From a virus: DNA of 54,282 nucleotides. The DNA is taken from the IMG/VR virus record IMGVR_UViG_3300009705_000019, positions 1 to 54,282 of that record; one strand, given 5' to 3'. The notes under the pieces were generated by a model. The model was not told the origin of the DNA and ran no database searches. It was given only the letters and a program-made list of their open reading frames with translations. Shown one piece after another: positions 36,731 to 46,700 of the stretch; within the stretch, counting starts at the first letter, position 1, and the number at the start of each line of letters is the position of its first letter. The position numbers and the translations under genes are program-made.

Positions 36731-37024
36731 CTAAGCACCTCGCATCGGCGTTGTTTCAACTACCTGTTTAGCGGGTCCAGTTAGAATCAATAGTTCTTTT
36801 CCTTCATCATCAAATGAGATTTCCCATCGAGATGTATTAGTGAACTCTTGGTTGCCTTCTTGATTCTCAAACCATCGTCTGGCGGGGATCATTCGCATCC
36901 ATGAAGGCGGTTTGCCATATACGTCATGAACCATAGTCCAGACTTTGTTGGCGGCACTTCTTGACTTAGGTTTCTTTTCATAGACGGTGGTTTTTGGACC
37001 ACTATTTTGTTTGGCTCGCCTCAC
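36731..37024 (-). CDS. Basic unknown protein (97 aa), GTG start, TAG stop
   Basis: N-terminus is basic (RRAKQNSGPKTTVYEKKPKSRS), followed by a compact domain (ISFDDEGKELLILTGPAKQVVETTPM). Starts with GTG just after the preceding TGA. It is one of only two genes in the window ended by TAG, and that TAG is one base from the next ATG. Possible DNA-binding protein from charge alone. Confidence 0.55.
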   Translation of the reverse strand: MRRAKQNSGPKTTVYEKKPKSRSAANKVWTMVHDVYGKPPSWMRMIPARRWFENQEGNQEFTNTSRWEISFDDEGKELLILTGPAKQVVETTPMRGA

Positions 37025-37025
37025 T

Positions 37026-38861
37026 TCAAAACCCCATTGCGTTGCCGAGATCGTAGTCTATGCCTGACGGGTATGGCTGGTATTCATGTTCGGGCGTTTC
37101 ACGTTGTAGTTTAAGTTCCTCATCATATTCCGCTTGCATCCCGTAGTGGCCTTCTGGCATGACTGGTTCGCCTGTGTATTCAGCCCAACACTTTTCCGAA
37201 CAGAAGTTTCTAACACCAATGGCGGTGAGTATTTCCATAGATGCCTTGACCGGACAATTGATACATAGGTGAAGTCTTCCCGTAGGGTCTTTCACTTCTT
37301 CGATTACCTGTATTGATTCCGTAATTGGAATAACAATATCTGGGGAAGGAACAAACCGATCATCATCTGGTGATTCATACGGTTCAGCGTCTTCAATGAT
37401 AGCCTCGAATTCAGCCACTACCGCCTCTCTATCAATCAATGCTTCAATCGGTATCTCCTTGCGAGCCACCACGCCATCAGGCGTGAGTTCGACTGTGATA
37501 CCCTGAGCCACCAATTCTTCATCGCTGAGGTTTGTTGTTGCCTCAATTGGAATCTCTTGAGATTCTTCTTCATCAACCGTTGGTCCAGCAAAAGGTAATT
37601 CATCTTGCGGCCTGATGATGAAGTGGATTGGTCGGCCACGTGCATAACGACCCGTTGGGGAACGCTCACAGGTGATGAGAAGTCGCTTGGGTGTGTCAAT
37701 GCCGTCTAAGACGGTATCATCCAGTTCAAATCCAAGTTCAGTCCATTCATCCGTGTGGCAATGGGTGTAATCGGCCTCAGCCTCGAACTTATCCAATGCT
37801 CGCTTGATGGTTTGAACATGGCAACCTGCGAGGTCTGCAACATCGTTGATGGTGATTGCGCCCCTGTGGTATTCAGCATTCAGTTCATGCTTAATCCAGG
37901 CTACGGTTTCCTTCTTGAAATTATGTGGATTGATGTTTTCATCCTCCACGATCTCATTTTCTTTAGCAATGCGTTCAGCATATTCTAAATCCGATTCGAT
38001 GTGTATTTTGATTTCATCCACTGGTGGTGTCGGGTCAGCCAACATAAAACCCCCATCATCCTTAGCAACACGTTCAGCATATTCTAAATCCGATTCAATG
38101 TGTATTTTGATTTCATCTGCGACCAATTCAGCCGTTGGTGTAGTTCCGCCTCCAATGACAAGTTCCGGTGAATGGTGATGGTCTTCATCACCAGATAGCA
38201 AAGCATCAGCGTGTTGAGATAGAAGTTCAGCAGGGCTAATACTTGCCTCGACAACCTCTTCAACAATTGGTTCTTCAACCTGCTCAAGTGTTTGAACATC
38301 AAAGGTGAAATGTAATTTCGGAGTTCCAGCAGACTTGCTACGGAAAGTTCTTCGGAATGATTCCATCATCTCGGCAACTTCTATTGCATGGTGAGGTTCT
38401 GGAAGTGATGATTGGTCAATCTTCATCTTGCCTTCTTCATCAACTTGCATAGAACGATTTATTGCCGCATTGATACCCTGTGTATATTTGATAGCGATTG
38501 TTGCATCACCCTCACACATTACAATCATTGCATCTATGAACATACCAATCAACCATTCTCTCGGAATAGTTGCCGGTGTTGCTTTGTCGCTCAAACCGAC
38601 TGGTATTGATACCATTGCTTTGCTTTCATCGGTTGGTTGAACTGTGAATAATTGGTTGCCGACTCGAATTTGAATATCGGATTGCTGAACCTCAGCAATT
38701 GGTTTCTTTCCACGTTCCTTTCGTTCTTCGGCACTGAGATGAACTCCATGTTCCGATTGCCATTGCTTGGTGAATACATCACCCATCAATTTCAATACTG
38801 GTCCAATATCTGCGCTCAGTCCTACGTTTTCTGCTGCTTCGGTTATATCTTTTCGACTCAT
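37026..38861 (-). CDS. Large acidic HTH and Zn-finger regulator-like protein with internal repeat
   Basis: A 611-residue protein starting MSRKDITEAAENVG. The order is: a helical N-terminal domain (about 1-190), an acidic linker with a tandem repeat (DEIKIHIESDLEYAER twice), a helix-turn-helix (ITINDVADLAGCHVQTIKRALDKFEA), acidic linkers, and a C-terminal zinc site LHLCINCPVKA ... FCSEKCWAEY (TRASH-like). It looks like a DNA-binding regulator or a partition/replication-initiation protein. The linkers suggest a flexible scaffold. Promoter core about 51 bases upstream; GGGTAAGTGATTG precedes the ATG. No family assignment. Confidence 0.68.
   Translation of the reverse strand: MSRKDITEAAENVGLSADIGPVLKLMGDVFTKQWQSEHGVHLSAEERKERGKKPIAEVQQSDIQIRVGNQLFTVQPTDESKAMVSIPVGLSDKATPATIPREWLIGMFIDAMIVMCEGDATIAIKYTQGINAAINRSMQVDEEGKMKIDQSSLPEPHHAIEVAEMMESFRRTFRSKSAGTPKLHFTFDVQTLEQVEEPIVEEVVEASISPAELLSQHADALLSGDEDHHHSPELVIGGGTTPTAELVADEIKIHIESDLEYAERVAKDDGGFMLADPTPPVDEIKIHIESDLEYAERIAKENEIVEDENINPHNFKKETVAWIKHELNAEYHRGAITINDVADLAGCHVQTIKRALDKFEAEADYTHCHTDEWTELGFELDDTVLDGIDTPKRLLITCERSPTGRYARGRPIHFIIRPQDELPFAGPTVDEEESQEIPIEATTNLSDEELVAQGITVELTPDGVVARKEIPIEALIDREAVVAEFEAIIEDAEPYESPDDDRFVPSPDIVIPITESIQVIEEVKDPTGRLHLCINCPVKASMEILTAIGVRNFCSEKCWAEYTGEPVMPEGHYGMQAEYDEELKLQRETPEHEYQPYPSGIDYDLGNAMGF
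37964..38019. repeat. 56-bp direct repeat, copy 1 (in the HTH protein gene)
   Basis: Matches 38062-38117 at about 53 of 56 bases, offset 98 bases. Encodes the duplicated DEIKIHIESDLEYAER-type segment. In frame, so it is a recent coding duplication, not an intergenic element. Confidence 0.85.
38062..38117. repeat. 56-bp direct repeat, copy 2
   Basis: Partner of 37964-38019, differing at three positions, at least one of them synonymous. High identity at DNA level points to recent duplication or continuing gene conversion. Confidence 0.85.
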
Positions 38862-38902
38862 AATCAATCACTTACCCTTTCACGGTTAAGTAATCCACAT
38901 AG

Positions 38903-38924
38903 GGCAGGGTATATCAACTTAGTT
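38903..38924 (-). promoter_or_regulatory. TATA-type promoter for the HTH regulator gene
   Basis: On the - strand AAGTTGATATACCCTGCCC. Nearly the same core as at 49073 (TTGATATACCCT). About 51 bases from ATG 38861, predicting a leader of about 24 bases. It overlaps the stop region of the upstream wHTH gene. Confidence 0.6.
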
Positions 38925-39254
38925 ATTAGCCAAACCCCAAGAGTTCGCATACTGGGATTTCAGTTCTGGATGCAATAGTAGGAGAGGATGATTCAAACGC
39001 CACATGGAAATCCTATACCTATCGCCTCTCACCGACACAACCTGCGGGGCATCGGAATGATGGTGATCGATGAGTTTTATGAAAATTGCTTCTTTACCCA
39101 ATACGTTGTTTAGACTGTTTTTGGTGCAACCATGACGCATAGCAAATTTGCTTCCAGAATCATTAAGTTGGCCGTAAATATCGGAGGTTGTTAAATCTCC
39201 TTGTTCTTCCAGCATTTTAATTATCTTTACTCGAACTCTTTTTGTTCTCGCCAT
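38919..39254 (-). CDS. Winged-helix-like DNA-binding protein (111 aa), probably leaderless
   Basis: Starts MARTKRVRVKIIKMLEEQGDLTTSDIYGQLNDSG, a basic arm followed by a winged-helix pattern with recognition helix near CTKNSLNNVLGKEA and wing VVSVRGDRYRISMW. Likely a transcription regulator. No ribosome binding site; the TATA core is about 27 bases upstream of the ATG, so the mRNA should be leaderless. It lies between the chaperonin and the large HTH protein and could control either. Confidence 0.65.
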   Translation of the reverse strand: MARTKRVRVKIIKMLEEQGDLTTSDIYGQLNDSGSKFAMRHGCTKNSLNNVLGKEAIFIKLIDHHHSDAPQVVSVRGDRYRISMWRLNHPLLLLHPELKSQYANSWGLANN

Positions 39255-39269
39255 AATTAGAAGGAACGG

Positions 39270-39295
39270 GTATTCCCAATTAAACCCTCTCACAT
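39270..39295 (-). promoter_or_regulatory. TATA-type promoter, leaderless class
   Basis: On the - strand GAGAGGGTTTAATTGGGAAT. The TTTAATT core is about 27 bases from ATG 39254. It overlaps the 3' end of the chaperonin gene. Confidence 0.55.
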
Positions 39296-40921
39296 TTGAG
39301 GCATGGGTGGACCGGCAGGTGACGGGTTCATTCTAATTACATCATCAATGCGAAGAACCATAATCGCCGCTTCTGTTGCTGAGGTTAATGCTTGAAGATG
39401 AAGTGCTGTTGGTTCGACGATCCCCTGCTTTAGAGCATCATGAGGGTGCGCTTTTCCTTCTGGCTCAACATCAATAAAATACCGATAGTTTCCATCAGCA
39501 CTATTCTTGCACAAATCTAAAAGTTCATCCACAGGATCAAGACCTGCATTTTCAGCAATCGCTGATGGGATTTGTAATAGAGCGTCAGCGAAAGCATCCA
39601 CCGCCATTTGAACTCGCCCTTCGGGTCTGCAATGTTTCTTTAATGAATTATACAAGAATGCCTGAGTCGCACCACCACCCAACAAGATTCCATCATCGTT
39701 CTTCATCAACCACGCAACGCCCACAGCATCCTCTAATGCACGTTCAACCTCTTCGGCAACATGACTGGTTGCACCACAGGCTATTACCGTTTGAATTGGC
39801 GATGAGTCTTTTGTATTGGTGAGCATTACCAAATCAAAATCGAATCGGTCTGTGACCATGAATCCACATTTTCCTAAATCAAAATCATCAATTGGATTGC
39901 TTAGGCTCGAAACAATGTTTGCCCCTGAAATGCGACTTGCTGAATCGAGATCGGATTTCTTAACTGAATGAACGGCTGAAATATCATGCTTCTTGAGGTA
40001 ATGCAAAGCCAAATCATCAATTTTCTTTTGAGTTAATACAAGCGTTGCGCCAGATTGATGAATTAGTTCCACCATATCCCGTATTGCATCTTCTTCTTGG
40101 CGAAGGAATTCTTCAACCTGTAATGGATTGGTAATTTGAACCTGAGCATCCATGCTCGTTTTCTTTGGCTCAACGGCGCAATCGAGAAGGAGAACCTTAG
40201 CATCGGTATTGCTTCGTGACATTGTTTGACTTGCCAAATCACGCTCAATGACAATACCAGGTATAGAATGAGTATCTTCTTCATTTGTTCCGCTTGCTGA
40301 TATGAAATGAACATCGTCTATTGTATTGACATTCCCCACCACTTTTTGAGCCAAGAGAGCCAATTTATGCTGAATTCCTTCGGCGGATTTGCCAGTTAGA
40401 GAACTGAATGCTGCATGATATGATATGTCCTTCACCATGACTTTTCCACTACCTTCTTCATCCTCCATTTCCTTACGATTATTCACAGCGAGTTCTTGAA
40501 GTTCGGTCAAACAAAAATCCTTAGCGATTCGGAATCCTTTACAAATTGTAGTAGGATGGATGCCTTTATCCAGCAAACGTTCCGCTTCACCGAGAAGTGA
40601 ACCAGATAATACCACCGCACTTGTAGTGCCGTCAAAACAACGGCTTTCCTGAGTCTTAGCCACTTCAACAATCATCTTAGCGGCTGGATGTTCGATTCCG
40701 ATCTCTCGGAGAATTGATACTCCATCGTTTGTGATGATTACATTTCCCGTAGGGTCGATCAACATCTTATCCATACCTAATGGTCCAAGAGTTGATTTGA
40801 TTGCATCGCCAACCGCTTTGGCGGCTTGGATATTATTTCTTTGGGCGGCTGAACCATTTGTTTGTTCAGTTCCCTTTTGCATGATATACACAGGCTGTTG
40901 CCCGTTTGATGCTGGCTGCAT
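39290..40921 (-). CDS. ths: Group II chaperonin (thermosome subunit)
   Basis: A full-length 543-residue chaperonin. Visible motifs are GPLGMDKML (46-54), [29 protein letters not shown] (63-91) and [14 protein letters not shown] (97-110), with the ATP-hydrolysis Asp kept; the usual VGDGTT is CFDGTT, so the Gly before Asp is Phe. The end is [10 protein letters not shown] rather than the GGM-rich cellular tail. It should fold proteins in a two-ring ATP-driven cage, probably virion components. Virus-coded group II chaperonins are reported for Marine Group II viruses. GGTGGGATT precedes the ATG and a promoter-like element stands 28 bases upstream. Acquisition from a host is likely. Confidence 0.97.
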   Translation of the reverse strand: MQPASNGQQPVYIMQKGTEQTNGSAAQRNNIQAAKAVGDAIKSTLGPLGMDKMLIDPTGNVIITNDGVSILREIGIEHPAAKMIVEVAKTQESRCFDGTTSAVVLSGSLLGEAERLLDKGIHPTTICKGFRIAKDFCLTELQELAVNNRKEMEDEEGSGKVMVKDISYHAAFSSLTGKSAEGIQHKLALLAQKVVGNVNTIDDVHFISASGTNEEDTHSIPGIVIERDLASQTMSRSNTDAKVLLLDCAVEPKKTSMDAQVQITNPLQVEEFLRQEEDAIRDMVELIHQSGATLVLTQKKIDDLALHYLKKHDISAVHSVKKSDLDSASRISGANIVSSLSNPIDDFDLGKCGFMVTDRFDFDLVMLTNTKDSSPIQTVIACGATSHVAEEVERALEDAVGVAWLMKNDDGILLGGGATQAFLYNSLKKHCRPEGRVQMAVDAFADALLQIPSAIAENAGLDPVDELLDLCKNSADGNYRYFIDVEPEGKAHPHDALKQGIVEPTALHLQALTSATEAAIMVLRIDDVIRMNPSPAGPPMPQM

Positions 40922-40939
40922 AATCCCACCGTATCAATG

Positions 40940-40960
40940 TCCTTCTTATCAAGGCTCACT
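40940..40960 (-). promoter_or_regulatory. Promoter-like element upstream of the chaperonin
   Basis: On the - strand GTGAGCCTTGATAAGAAGG. It keeps the TGAGCCTT part but has a weaker CCCTA end. The core is about 28 bases before ATG 40921, at leaderless distance, although a GGTGG site is also present, so the true start point is unclear. Confidence 0.45.
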
Positions 40961-41385
40961 TATGCCTCTAAGCCGAACTCGTCACCATCTTCGTCAGTAG
41001 CACGTGCTGAGAGTCTAATTATATCGCTCTTGACAATTTCACCCATTGCGTATTGCCAACGCCACGCCACAGGTTCAGGGGCAATGATGTAGCAACTGGG
41101 GTCGGGCGGTATTGGTTGCATAACCCACTTCTCGATTTCATCATCGCCAATCCCTATGGAGTAAGTTGTAATTACAGACTTTCCTCCCGTAAATGATTCT
41201 TTGATCTTCACCAGCCCTTCAAATCCAGGTTTGATAGTTTTAATGACCGTTCCATTATAGGCCGTTCCAGAATCATAATTATAGATCGGAACAATGTCAC
41301 CCTCATAGTAAATCTGGCCGTCAAGGATATTGTAATACCCATGTTCAATTTTTAATTTGCGTTCAATATCTTCCCAATCGTTCAT
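40960..41385 (-). CDS. Unknown protein (141 aa)
   Basis: Starts [19 protein letters not shown]; beta-rich middle ([39 protein letters not shown]) that could be a small barrel. Two bases after the upstream microprotein stop. Not recognised. Confidence 0.65.
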   Translation of the reverse strand: MNDWEDIERKLKIEHGYYNILDGQIYYEGDIVPIYNYDSGTAYNGTVIKTIKPGFEGLVKIKESFTGGKSVITTYSIGIGDDEIEKWVMQPIPPDPSCYIIAPEPVAWRWQYAMGEIVKSDIIRLSARATDEDGDEFGLEA

Positions 41386-41386
41386 G

Positions 41387-41524
41387 TTAATACCCCTTCT
41401 TGTTCGGTTGCTTATTCTTACTCGACCATTCTTTGAGACAGGTTTTGCACATCCATACTCCGTGTTTATTTTGGTCAGTGGCTATACCCAAGCACGTAAA
41501 GTATTTGTATTTACAATCCACCAT
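41387..41524 (-). CDS. Zn-ribbon microprotein (45 aa)
   Basis: Starts MVDCKYKYFTCLGIATDQNK and continues VWMCKTCLKEW, with four Cys in C-x6-C and C-x2-C spacing, then a basic tail KNKQPNKKGY. Not listed among longer ORFs. Its TAA is one base from the next ATG. Function unknown. Confidence 0.7.
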   Translation of the reverse strand: MVDCKYKYFTCLGIATDQNKHGVWMCKTCLKEWSSKNKQPNKKGY

Positions 41525-41527
41525 TTT

Positions 41528-41914
41528 TCAATCCTCCATCTCCAATACAACTACTACATCGCCTAAAACAAAGTCATGCGGATAGAATAAATGCGTGATG
41601 GGATTGATGTTTTCTTTGAGGTATTCATCTCGTTCTTCATCTGTATTGAGGCTCATGTATGGCAATTTAGATTCCTCATTCATGATAATCTCACATAATT
41701 TTCCTGTCGTTTGATAATCGACCCCAAAGAGATCGGTATCAACAAAGGGAATATCGAGTTCGCCTTGAGTATAGAAGTCAGGGGCATACTCGATAAGTCC
41801 TCCTACGGCCTCTTGTAGCGTTGCGAGGTCTGGTTCATCATCAGCCCACTTCTCACCTACTGGGAGAACTGAGGACTCGCCATCAGGCTGAATCAATATC
41901 CACTTGCGAGTCAT
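41528..41914 (-). CDS. Unknown protein (128 aa)
   Basis: Start MTRKWILIQPDGESS at 41914, after AAAGGAGG with good spacing and overlapping the upstream TGA. It is acidic, with a C-terminus NPITHLFYPHDFVLGDVVVVLEMED that reads like an upstream-contacting beta strand. Family unknown. Confidence 0.6.
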   Translation of the reverse strand: MTRKWILIQPDGESSVLPVGEKWADDEPDLATLQEAVGGLIEYAPDFYTQGELDIPFVDTDLFGVDYQTTGKLCEIIMNEESKLPYMSLNTDEERDEYLKENINPITHLFYPHDFVLGDVVVVLEMED

Positions 41915-42207
41915 TGTGATGCCTCCTTTGTCACAGGACAGACCCATGAACTATTGCCATCATCAAGGTATATTTCGATTTGATTGTGGCATTCGCAACG
42001 TGTCTTATTCCATCGTCGTGTCTTAGGATTCCAGGTCAAGTGGTGGTATTGCTCGAAACAAGTCGCACACCACCATTCATCGGATTTGAGGGGGTATTCA
42101 AACAATGTTTGTCGATCATCATCTCCGCAATCGCATGAGGCACAGGATAGAGATTCTGGGTCGAACAATTTAGCAACGCCTATTCTCTTGAAGTAAAGTG
42201 GATTCAT
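41911..42207 (-). CDS. Cys-rich Zn-finger protein (98 aa)
   Basis: Contains SCASCDCGDD, WWCATCFEQYHH, RCECHNQ and WVCPV, about nine Cys and three His, enough for two zinc sites. Overlaps both neighbours by ATGA junctions. Part of a run of five Cys-rich genes between the chaperonin and SF1 helicase. Confidence 0.7.
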   Translation of the reverse strand: MNPLYFKRIGVAKLFDPESLSCASCDCGDDDRQTLFEYPLKSDEWWCATCFEQYHHLTWNPKTRRWNKTRCECHNQIEIYLDDGNSSWVCPVTKEASQ

Positions 42208-42662
42208 TGAGAACCCTCCTTCAACTTATGAATCGGTATCTGTCTGGTGATTCGGCATTCTGGATAAGATGAACAACCCAAGAATACTCCATGCTTGCCC
42301 TTCTTAGGCAATAGGATGCCATCTCCGCACGTGCAGGTCATAGGCTTAGGAATAGAGGCAAAGATGCCATCAATGCGGCTCAGGAGGTTCTTACGCCAAT
42401 TCTGTGTCCTATGAACACGTGTGGTGCTGTGGAATCCCTGCCCCTTCTCATTGACGCACAGAACACGGATTGCATCGCCACCCGCTTTTCTGCCCGATCC
42501 ATTAGCAATAGTGGAATAGACTCGAACTCGGAATCCTTCGCCATATGGCATTTCATAGACGGTTTCATTGCATGGGTGTCCTGGTTCCGCTTGAGCAAGC
42601 CCCAGTTCGACCATGAATTCCTCCATCTCATCAGCCGAGATGTTTTGATACTCAGCCGCCAT
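42204..42662 (-). CDS. Protein with topoisomerase-type C4 zinc finger (152 aa)
   Basis: The C-terminal finger PMTCTCGDGILLPKKGKHGVFLGCSSYPECRITRQIP matches the topoisomerase IA C4 type (CxC...GxFxGCSxYPxC), which binds single-stranded DNA. The rest (GEGFRVRVYSTIANGSGRKAGGDAIRVLCV) is beta-rich. It may guide a partner enzyme to DNA. No topoisomerase catalytic part is present. Confidence 0.75.
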   Translation of the reverse strand: MAAEYQNISADEMEEFMVELGLAQAEPGHPCNETVYEMPYGEGFRVRVYSTIANGSGRKAGGDAIRVLCVNEKGQGFHSTTRVHRTQNWRKNLLSRIDGIFASIPKPMTCTCGDGILLPKKGKHGVFLGCSSYPECRITRQIPIHKLKEGSQ

Positions 42663-43192
42663 CAGTATTCACCTCGCATATCAACGCAGGTCCAACGATA
42701 CTCCGACTTATGATAAGAAAAGTAGCCCTGCTCGAATGACTTAGAAACATGAACTTCGGTGCTATCGCAAACCTTGTCTTGGAAATCACCTGCCAGATGG
42801 AGATTCCAATACCGTTTCATTCTTTCAAGAGAGGAACAGGTAAAACCCACTTCGGGAATACCGCCCTCGCTACAAATCATCACATACAATGATTCTGTCG
42901 CTACTTCACCATGAATACGTTCTGCATGGCATTGAGGTAGTTCCATCGCACACAGGCCGTTCTCAGGCACAAAGGATAGTTCCTCCACATCATCTGGAAT
43001 AATCTCGCCACCGCACCCATCACAGGTTTCTGTGACCGTATGCCTTGCACCACCTAATGCGGTGTGTATGGTCATGAGTTCTTGAATATCGCAAGCCTCA
43101 ATGGAGGCTGAGAGAAGTGCTTCAAGATTTGAAGTCAAATCCTCGATTGACATATCCTCAACAGGCGTGGTGAAATCTGGTGTGCGGCTCAT
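42662..43192 (-). CDS. Unknown Cys-containing protein (176 aa)
   Basis: A helical N-terminus (MSRTPDFTTPVEDMSIEDLTSN), then CDGCGGE and later Cys at LCAMELPQCH, and a mixed domain ending YRWTCVDMRGEY. Possible zinc binding. Both ends overlap neighbours (ATGA). Not recognised. Confidence 0.65.
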   Translation of the reverse strand: MSRTPDFTTPVEDMSIEDLTSNLEALLSASIEACDIQELMTIHTALGGARHTVTETCDGCGGEIIPDDVEELSFVPENGLCAMELPQCHAERIHGEVATESLYVMICSEGGIPEVGFTCSSLERMKRYWNLHLAGDFQDKVCDSTEVHVSKSFEQGYFSYHKSEYRWTCVDMRGEY

Positions 43193-43743
43193 TCGCTTGC
43201 CTCCTTGTCAAGATGGCGATGCTTGGCATACTGGAATTCCTTCTCAGCAATCTGTGTTGAGAGGCGCAGGGCTTCATCGGAAAGTTCGGAAATCTGTTTT
43301 AAGACGAAAACCAATTGTTCTCGATCTCCTTCAATGTCAGTTGTCAAATCATTTATTGCCCGTTGCTCAGGCGAAAGAATATCGCAATCGCAATTGCATG
43401 ACCAGCATTGGCCGCATGGACCCTGACAAGTATTATCCCCAGTATTCATCTCACCACACGCCTTACATTTGTGGTCTTTCACGTTGTAATGCGGGTCTGT
43501 ATCAACTGACATTTCGACTGTTTTTGTATCTTCTTTCATAGCGCAAGACTGACACCATACTACATCCCCACCATGATTTTCTGGCGTGGAGTAGCAACTG
43601 AGTTGATCGGAGTTCTCACCCGCACAGATTGGAACACTACATTCACAGCATTTGCCATCAGGGTATTTGGAATTACAATCAACGCAATTGAGTCCAGCCC
43701 AACTGTGGGTGTTCTCGCTTTTTCCTGTCTCTATTTTCCTCAT
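43189..43743 (-). CDS. Multi-Zn-finger protein with coiled-coil tail (184 aa)
   Basis: About twenty Cys in the first 115 residues (CVDCNSKYPDGKCCECSVPIC..., WCQSC, CKACGEMN, CQGPCGQCWSCNCDC), suggesting three or more zinc sites, followed by a helical coiled-coil (EGDREQLVFVLKQISELSDEALRLSTQIAEKE). It could be a B-box/RING-like adaptor in general shape; no E3 or other activity can be assigned. ATG overlaps the helicase stop. Confidence 0.7.
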   Translation of the reverse strand: MRKIETGKSENTHSWAGLNCVDCNSKYPDGKCCECSVPICAGENSDQLSCYSTPENHGGDVVWCQSCAMKEDTKTVEMSVDTDPHYNVKDHKCKACGEMNTGDNTCQGPCGQCWSCNCDCDILSPEQRAINDLTTDIEGDREQLVFVLKQISELSDEALRLSTQIAEKEFQYAKHRHLDKEASE

Positions 43744-46700
43744 TCTTTCACTTCCTGTTGCGTCGATTCGACCTCTCCGCTATCAGCATCCACACCCGAT
43801 AGGGTATTTGAAGCCTCTTCGGGGAGGGCGAGCCATTCCTGTTTCGAGGCTGGTCGTCTATCGGTCACTTTGATAACCCATTCGCCATCCTTCTTTGTAT
43901 GACCATTCACCATACGATTCCATGTGGTTTGACCTTCTGCAATAGCACCCTTTCGAGTTCCACTTTCAAAGCAACGAGCAACCATGTATCGGCGGATAAA
44001 GGCGGCGACAACATCTGCAACATCCCCTTGCAGGTCTGTTATGTCAATGCCCTTTAGGAGATCGTGATTATGAGGAATGATGATTGAACCTTTGTCATTG
44101 CGTTTGAATTGATTACAGGTAATCTGTGTTTCAAGTTCCAGACTCCATTGGTATGTCATTGATTTGAAACGCTCTTTGCTACCCTGTGAGCATCCTTTGG
44201 CGTTGTTGGCCTCGATTGCACGATAGGGTTCGCTGTTGAGATGATTTGAACGCATAGCAAGCCCTTCATCATTGATTCCATAGGTCACGAAGTTCGCACG
44301 ACTTGACCAAGACTCAGTTCTAAAAACCTCTTTCGTGTCTTTGTTAATTCCTGTGGCGGGCATCATAATAGCAAGAACGCAATACTTTTTATCGCCAGAT
44401 TCTTTAACATCTTGAACTTCAAAAAGAACCTCATTGAGAAGCCCTTCTTGAACTGGTATAGATGCCAGGATTGGGTGAATAGCACCTGCGCCATGTTCGC
44501 CTATCCACTTCTTGACACAGTTCTTACAGAAGTTATCCTCGCTCATCACATTGGTTGAAACATTGCGAGCATTGTAGCCCCATCCCTGCATATATGATGT
44601 GCGAAGGCTAATCTCAGTATCAGCCGTTGATTCAAGAGGTCGGCCACCAGATGGATGAGTATGTGTGCTGTTTGAACCAATCTTTCCGCCGATCCATTCC
44701 GACTTAGGATTGTTGAGAGTTGGATGAATTGAATAGGATTTGCCGCACATGGATTTGCCAGTTGGCTCAGTAATGCTTGCATCAATGTGCATCTTCGCCT
44801 TGATGCTACCGTCTTTGATAGCACCACGCTTCAAGAGGATGAAAGGTTCTGGTGCTGTTTGAGGTAGGATAGGTGCTTCTTCGGCCTCTAAGGGTGCTTC
44901 ATTGGCCTCATAGAATATCCCTGCCACTTCATCTCCCCTCATGTGGCGTATCTCCTTTGTTTCATCTGTATAACCACTGATAGTGCGATTAGTTCCTTTG
45001 TTAATCTCATCAAATTCATCAAATTGTTCTAAGGTCATTGTATCAACTCTCCCATCGTGATATTCAACTTCAACATATTCGGAGTCGCCGCCAGAATCGC
45101 TCTCAGGGCTGTCCTGTGGCGATGAATCATCATCGGTGGGAGTATCGGACATCATGCCCACTTCATCACGGTTAAACGCCGTTTCAAGACGCTTCTCAAC
45201 ATCTTCACAGACTTGACCATTGAGTTCAGCATTAACAACGATGGTCTGCTTTTGCGCTCTTGTATATGCAACATAGGCCATTGATACTTCATTGACCGCC
45301 GACTCAGGAGATGCTTCACAGGCTCGCTTATTCATGAAGCAATCCATAACTTGAGGCTTGCCATCATCGTCTTCACCTGCAACAGATTGAACGATGAACA
45401 TAACTTCGGCCTCATCACCTTTGTAGCGATGGATAGTAGCGATGTGAACAGCATTGCCGCCTCGCTCACTAAACAGTTCATCCTTGACCCAGTTCATGAG
45501 AGCATCAGCGAGATTCTTTCCCTTTGGTGTTGAGTCAGTTCCCTTCGATCTGTGAAGTGATACAAATGCTACAAGGAGTTCAATTTGACCCATCACATCT
45601 TGAAATGCTGTTGCCTGAGCCATTGCCTTTGTATCACCCTTGAACAAGTCTGTATATTTTCCAATAACTACATTCTTGATGTTCTCTAAGTCACGCAAAA
45701 GAAGTGAATGCTGACCTATTTTCATCGTTGCCATCTTATGCCATCCAAGACCAATCATGGTCTTTGAATTAACATTCTTGTATGATTCATCCAGCGAGCC
45801 AGTTCTTGACTTCTTAGCGACAGTAAATGCTTCATCAACCAATCCCAGTGAACCGCCAATAGTAGCCGGAGTTGATACTGGAATGCCATTCTTGATGAAG
45901 GTTAGAATATAATCTGCAAGAGGTTTTTTGAGGCGACAAAGAAGGCCAAAGGTTGTTTCATCACCATGAAGTGCTTTGGATTTATGATATGCCTTTACGA
46001 TCTCATCGCCAGTGATTTGACACGGCAATGCACCCTTCGGCCAGAATTCATAACCTGCCTCAAGAGGTGAACGGTGAGCATCATAATCAGGGAGGTCGAT
46101 ACCTGACCAATATCCACGTGCAATATCAGCAAAGCGAGAGCAAGCATATCTCGCCGTCTTAGCGACCATATCAGTTCCCCTCCAACAGATAGTCTGTGGA
46201 TAGAAGGTAGCATCAATACTGGCTGCATTGTCCTCAAATGCTTGACTCGAAGCCCCGCAAAATAAATAAATTGCTTGGCGCAAATCTCCGCAAATTACTT
46301 TGTGAGCATCCTCTTTCACCAGTCGCCAAACAAGTTGAGCCTTGAGAACTGAGAGGTCTTGAACTTCATCAACAAATACAACATCAGCCTTCTCATATTC
46401 TGGGATTTGAAGGTCAAGTGCATGAGGGAGGTATATTTGGTCAGCCATGCTGAGAATCAATGTTCCTTTGCTACCTGATGATGCTTCATAAGCAACGGAT
46501 TCAATCTCCACATCCAGTTGGTTATCCAGTTCATCACCGAACTCTTTTGAGAGCAAAGCAAGCACCTTTCCAATACAATTAGGCTTGATAACAGCAGTTC
46601 CCAAGTTGGAGTCATAGTGTCGCCATGTGTTGATATTCTCGCCATCGACCATGTGTGTTCCCTTCTTTCCGAACTGAGTTCCAGCACCTTTACCGCCAAT

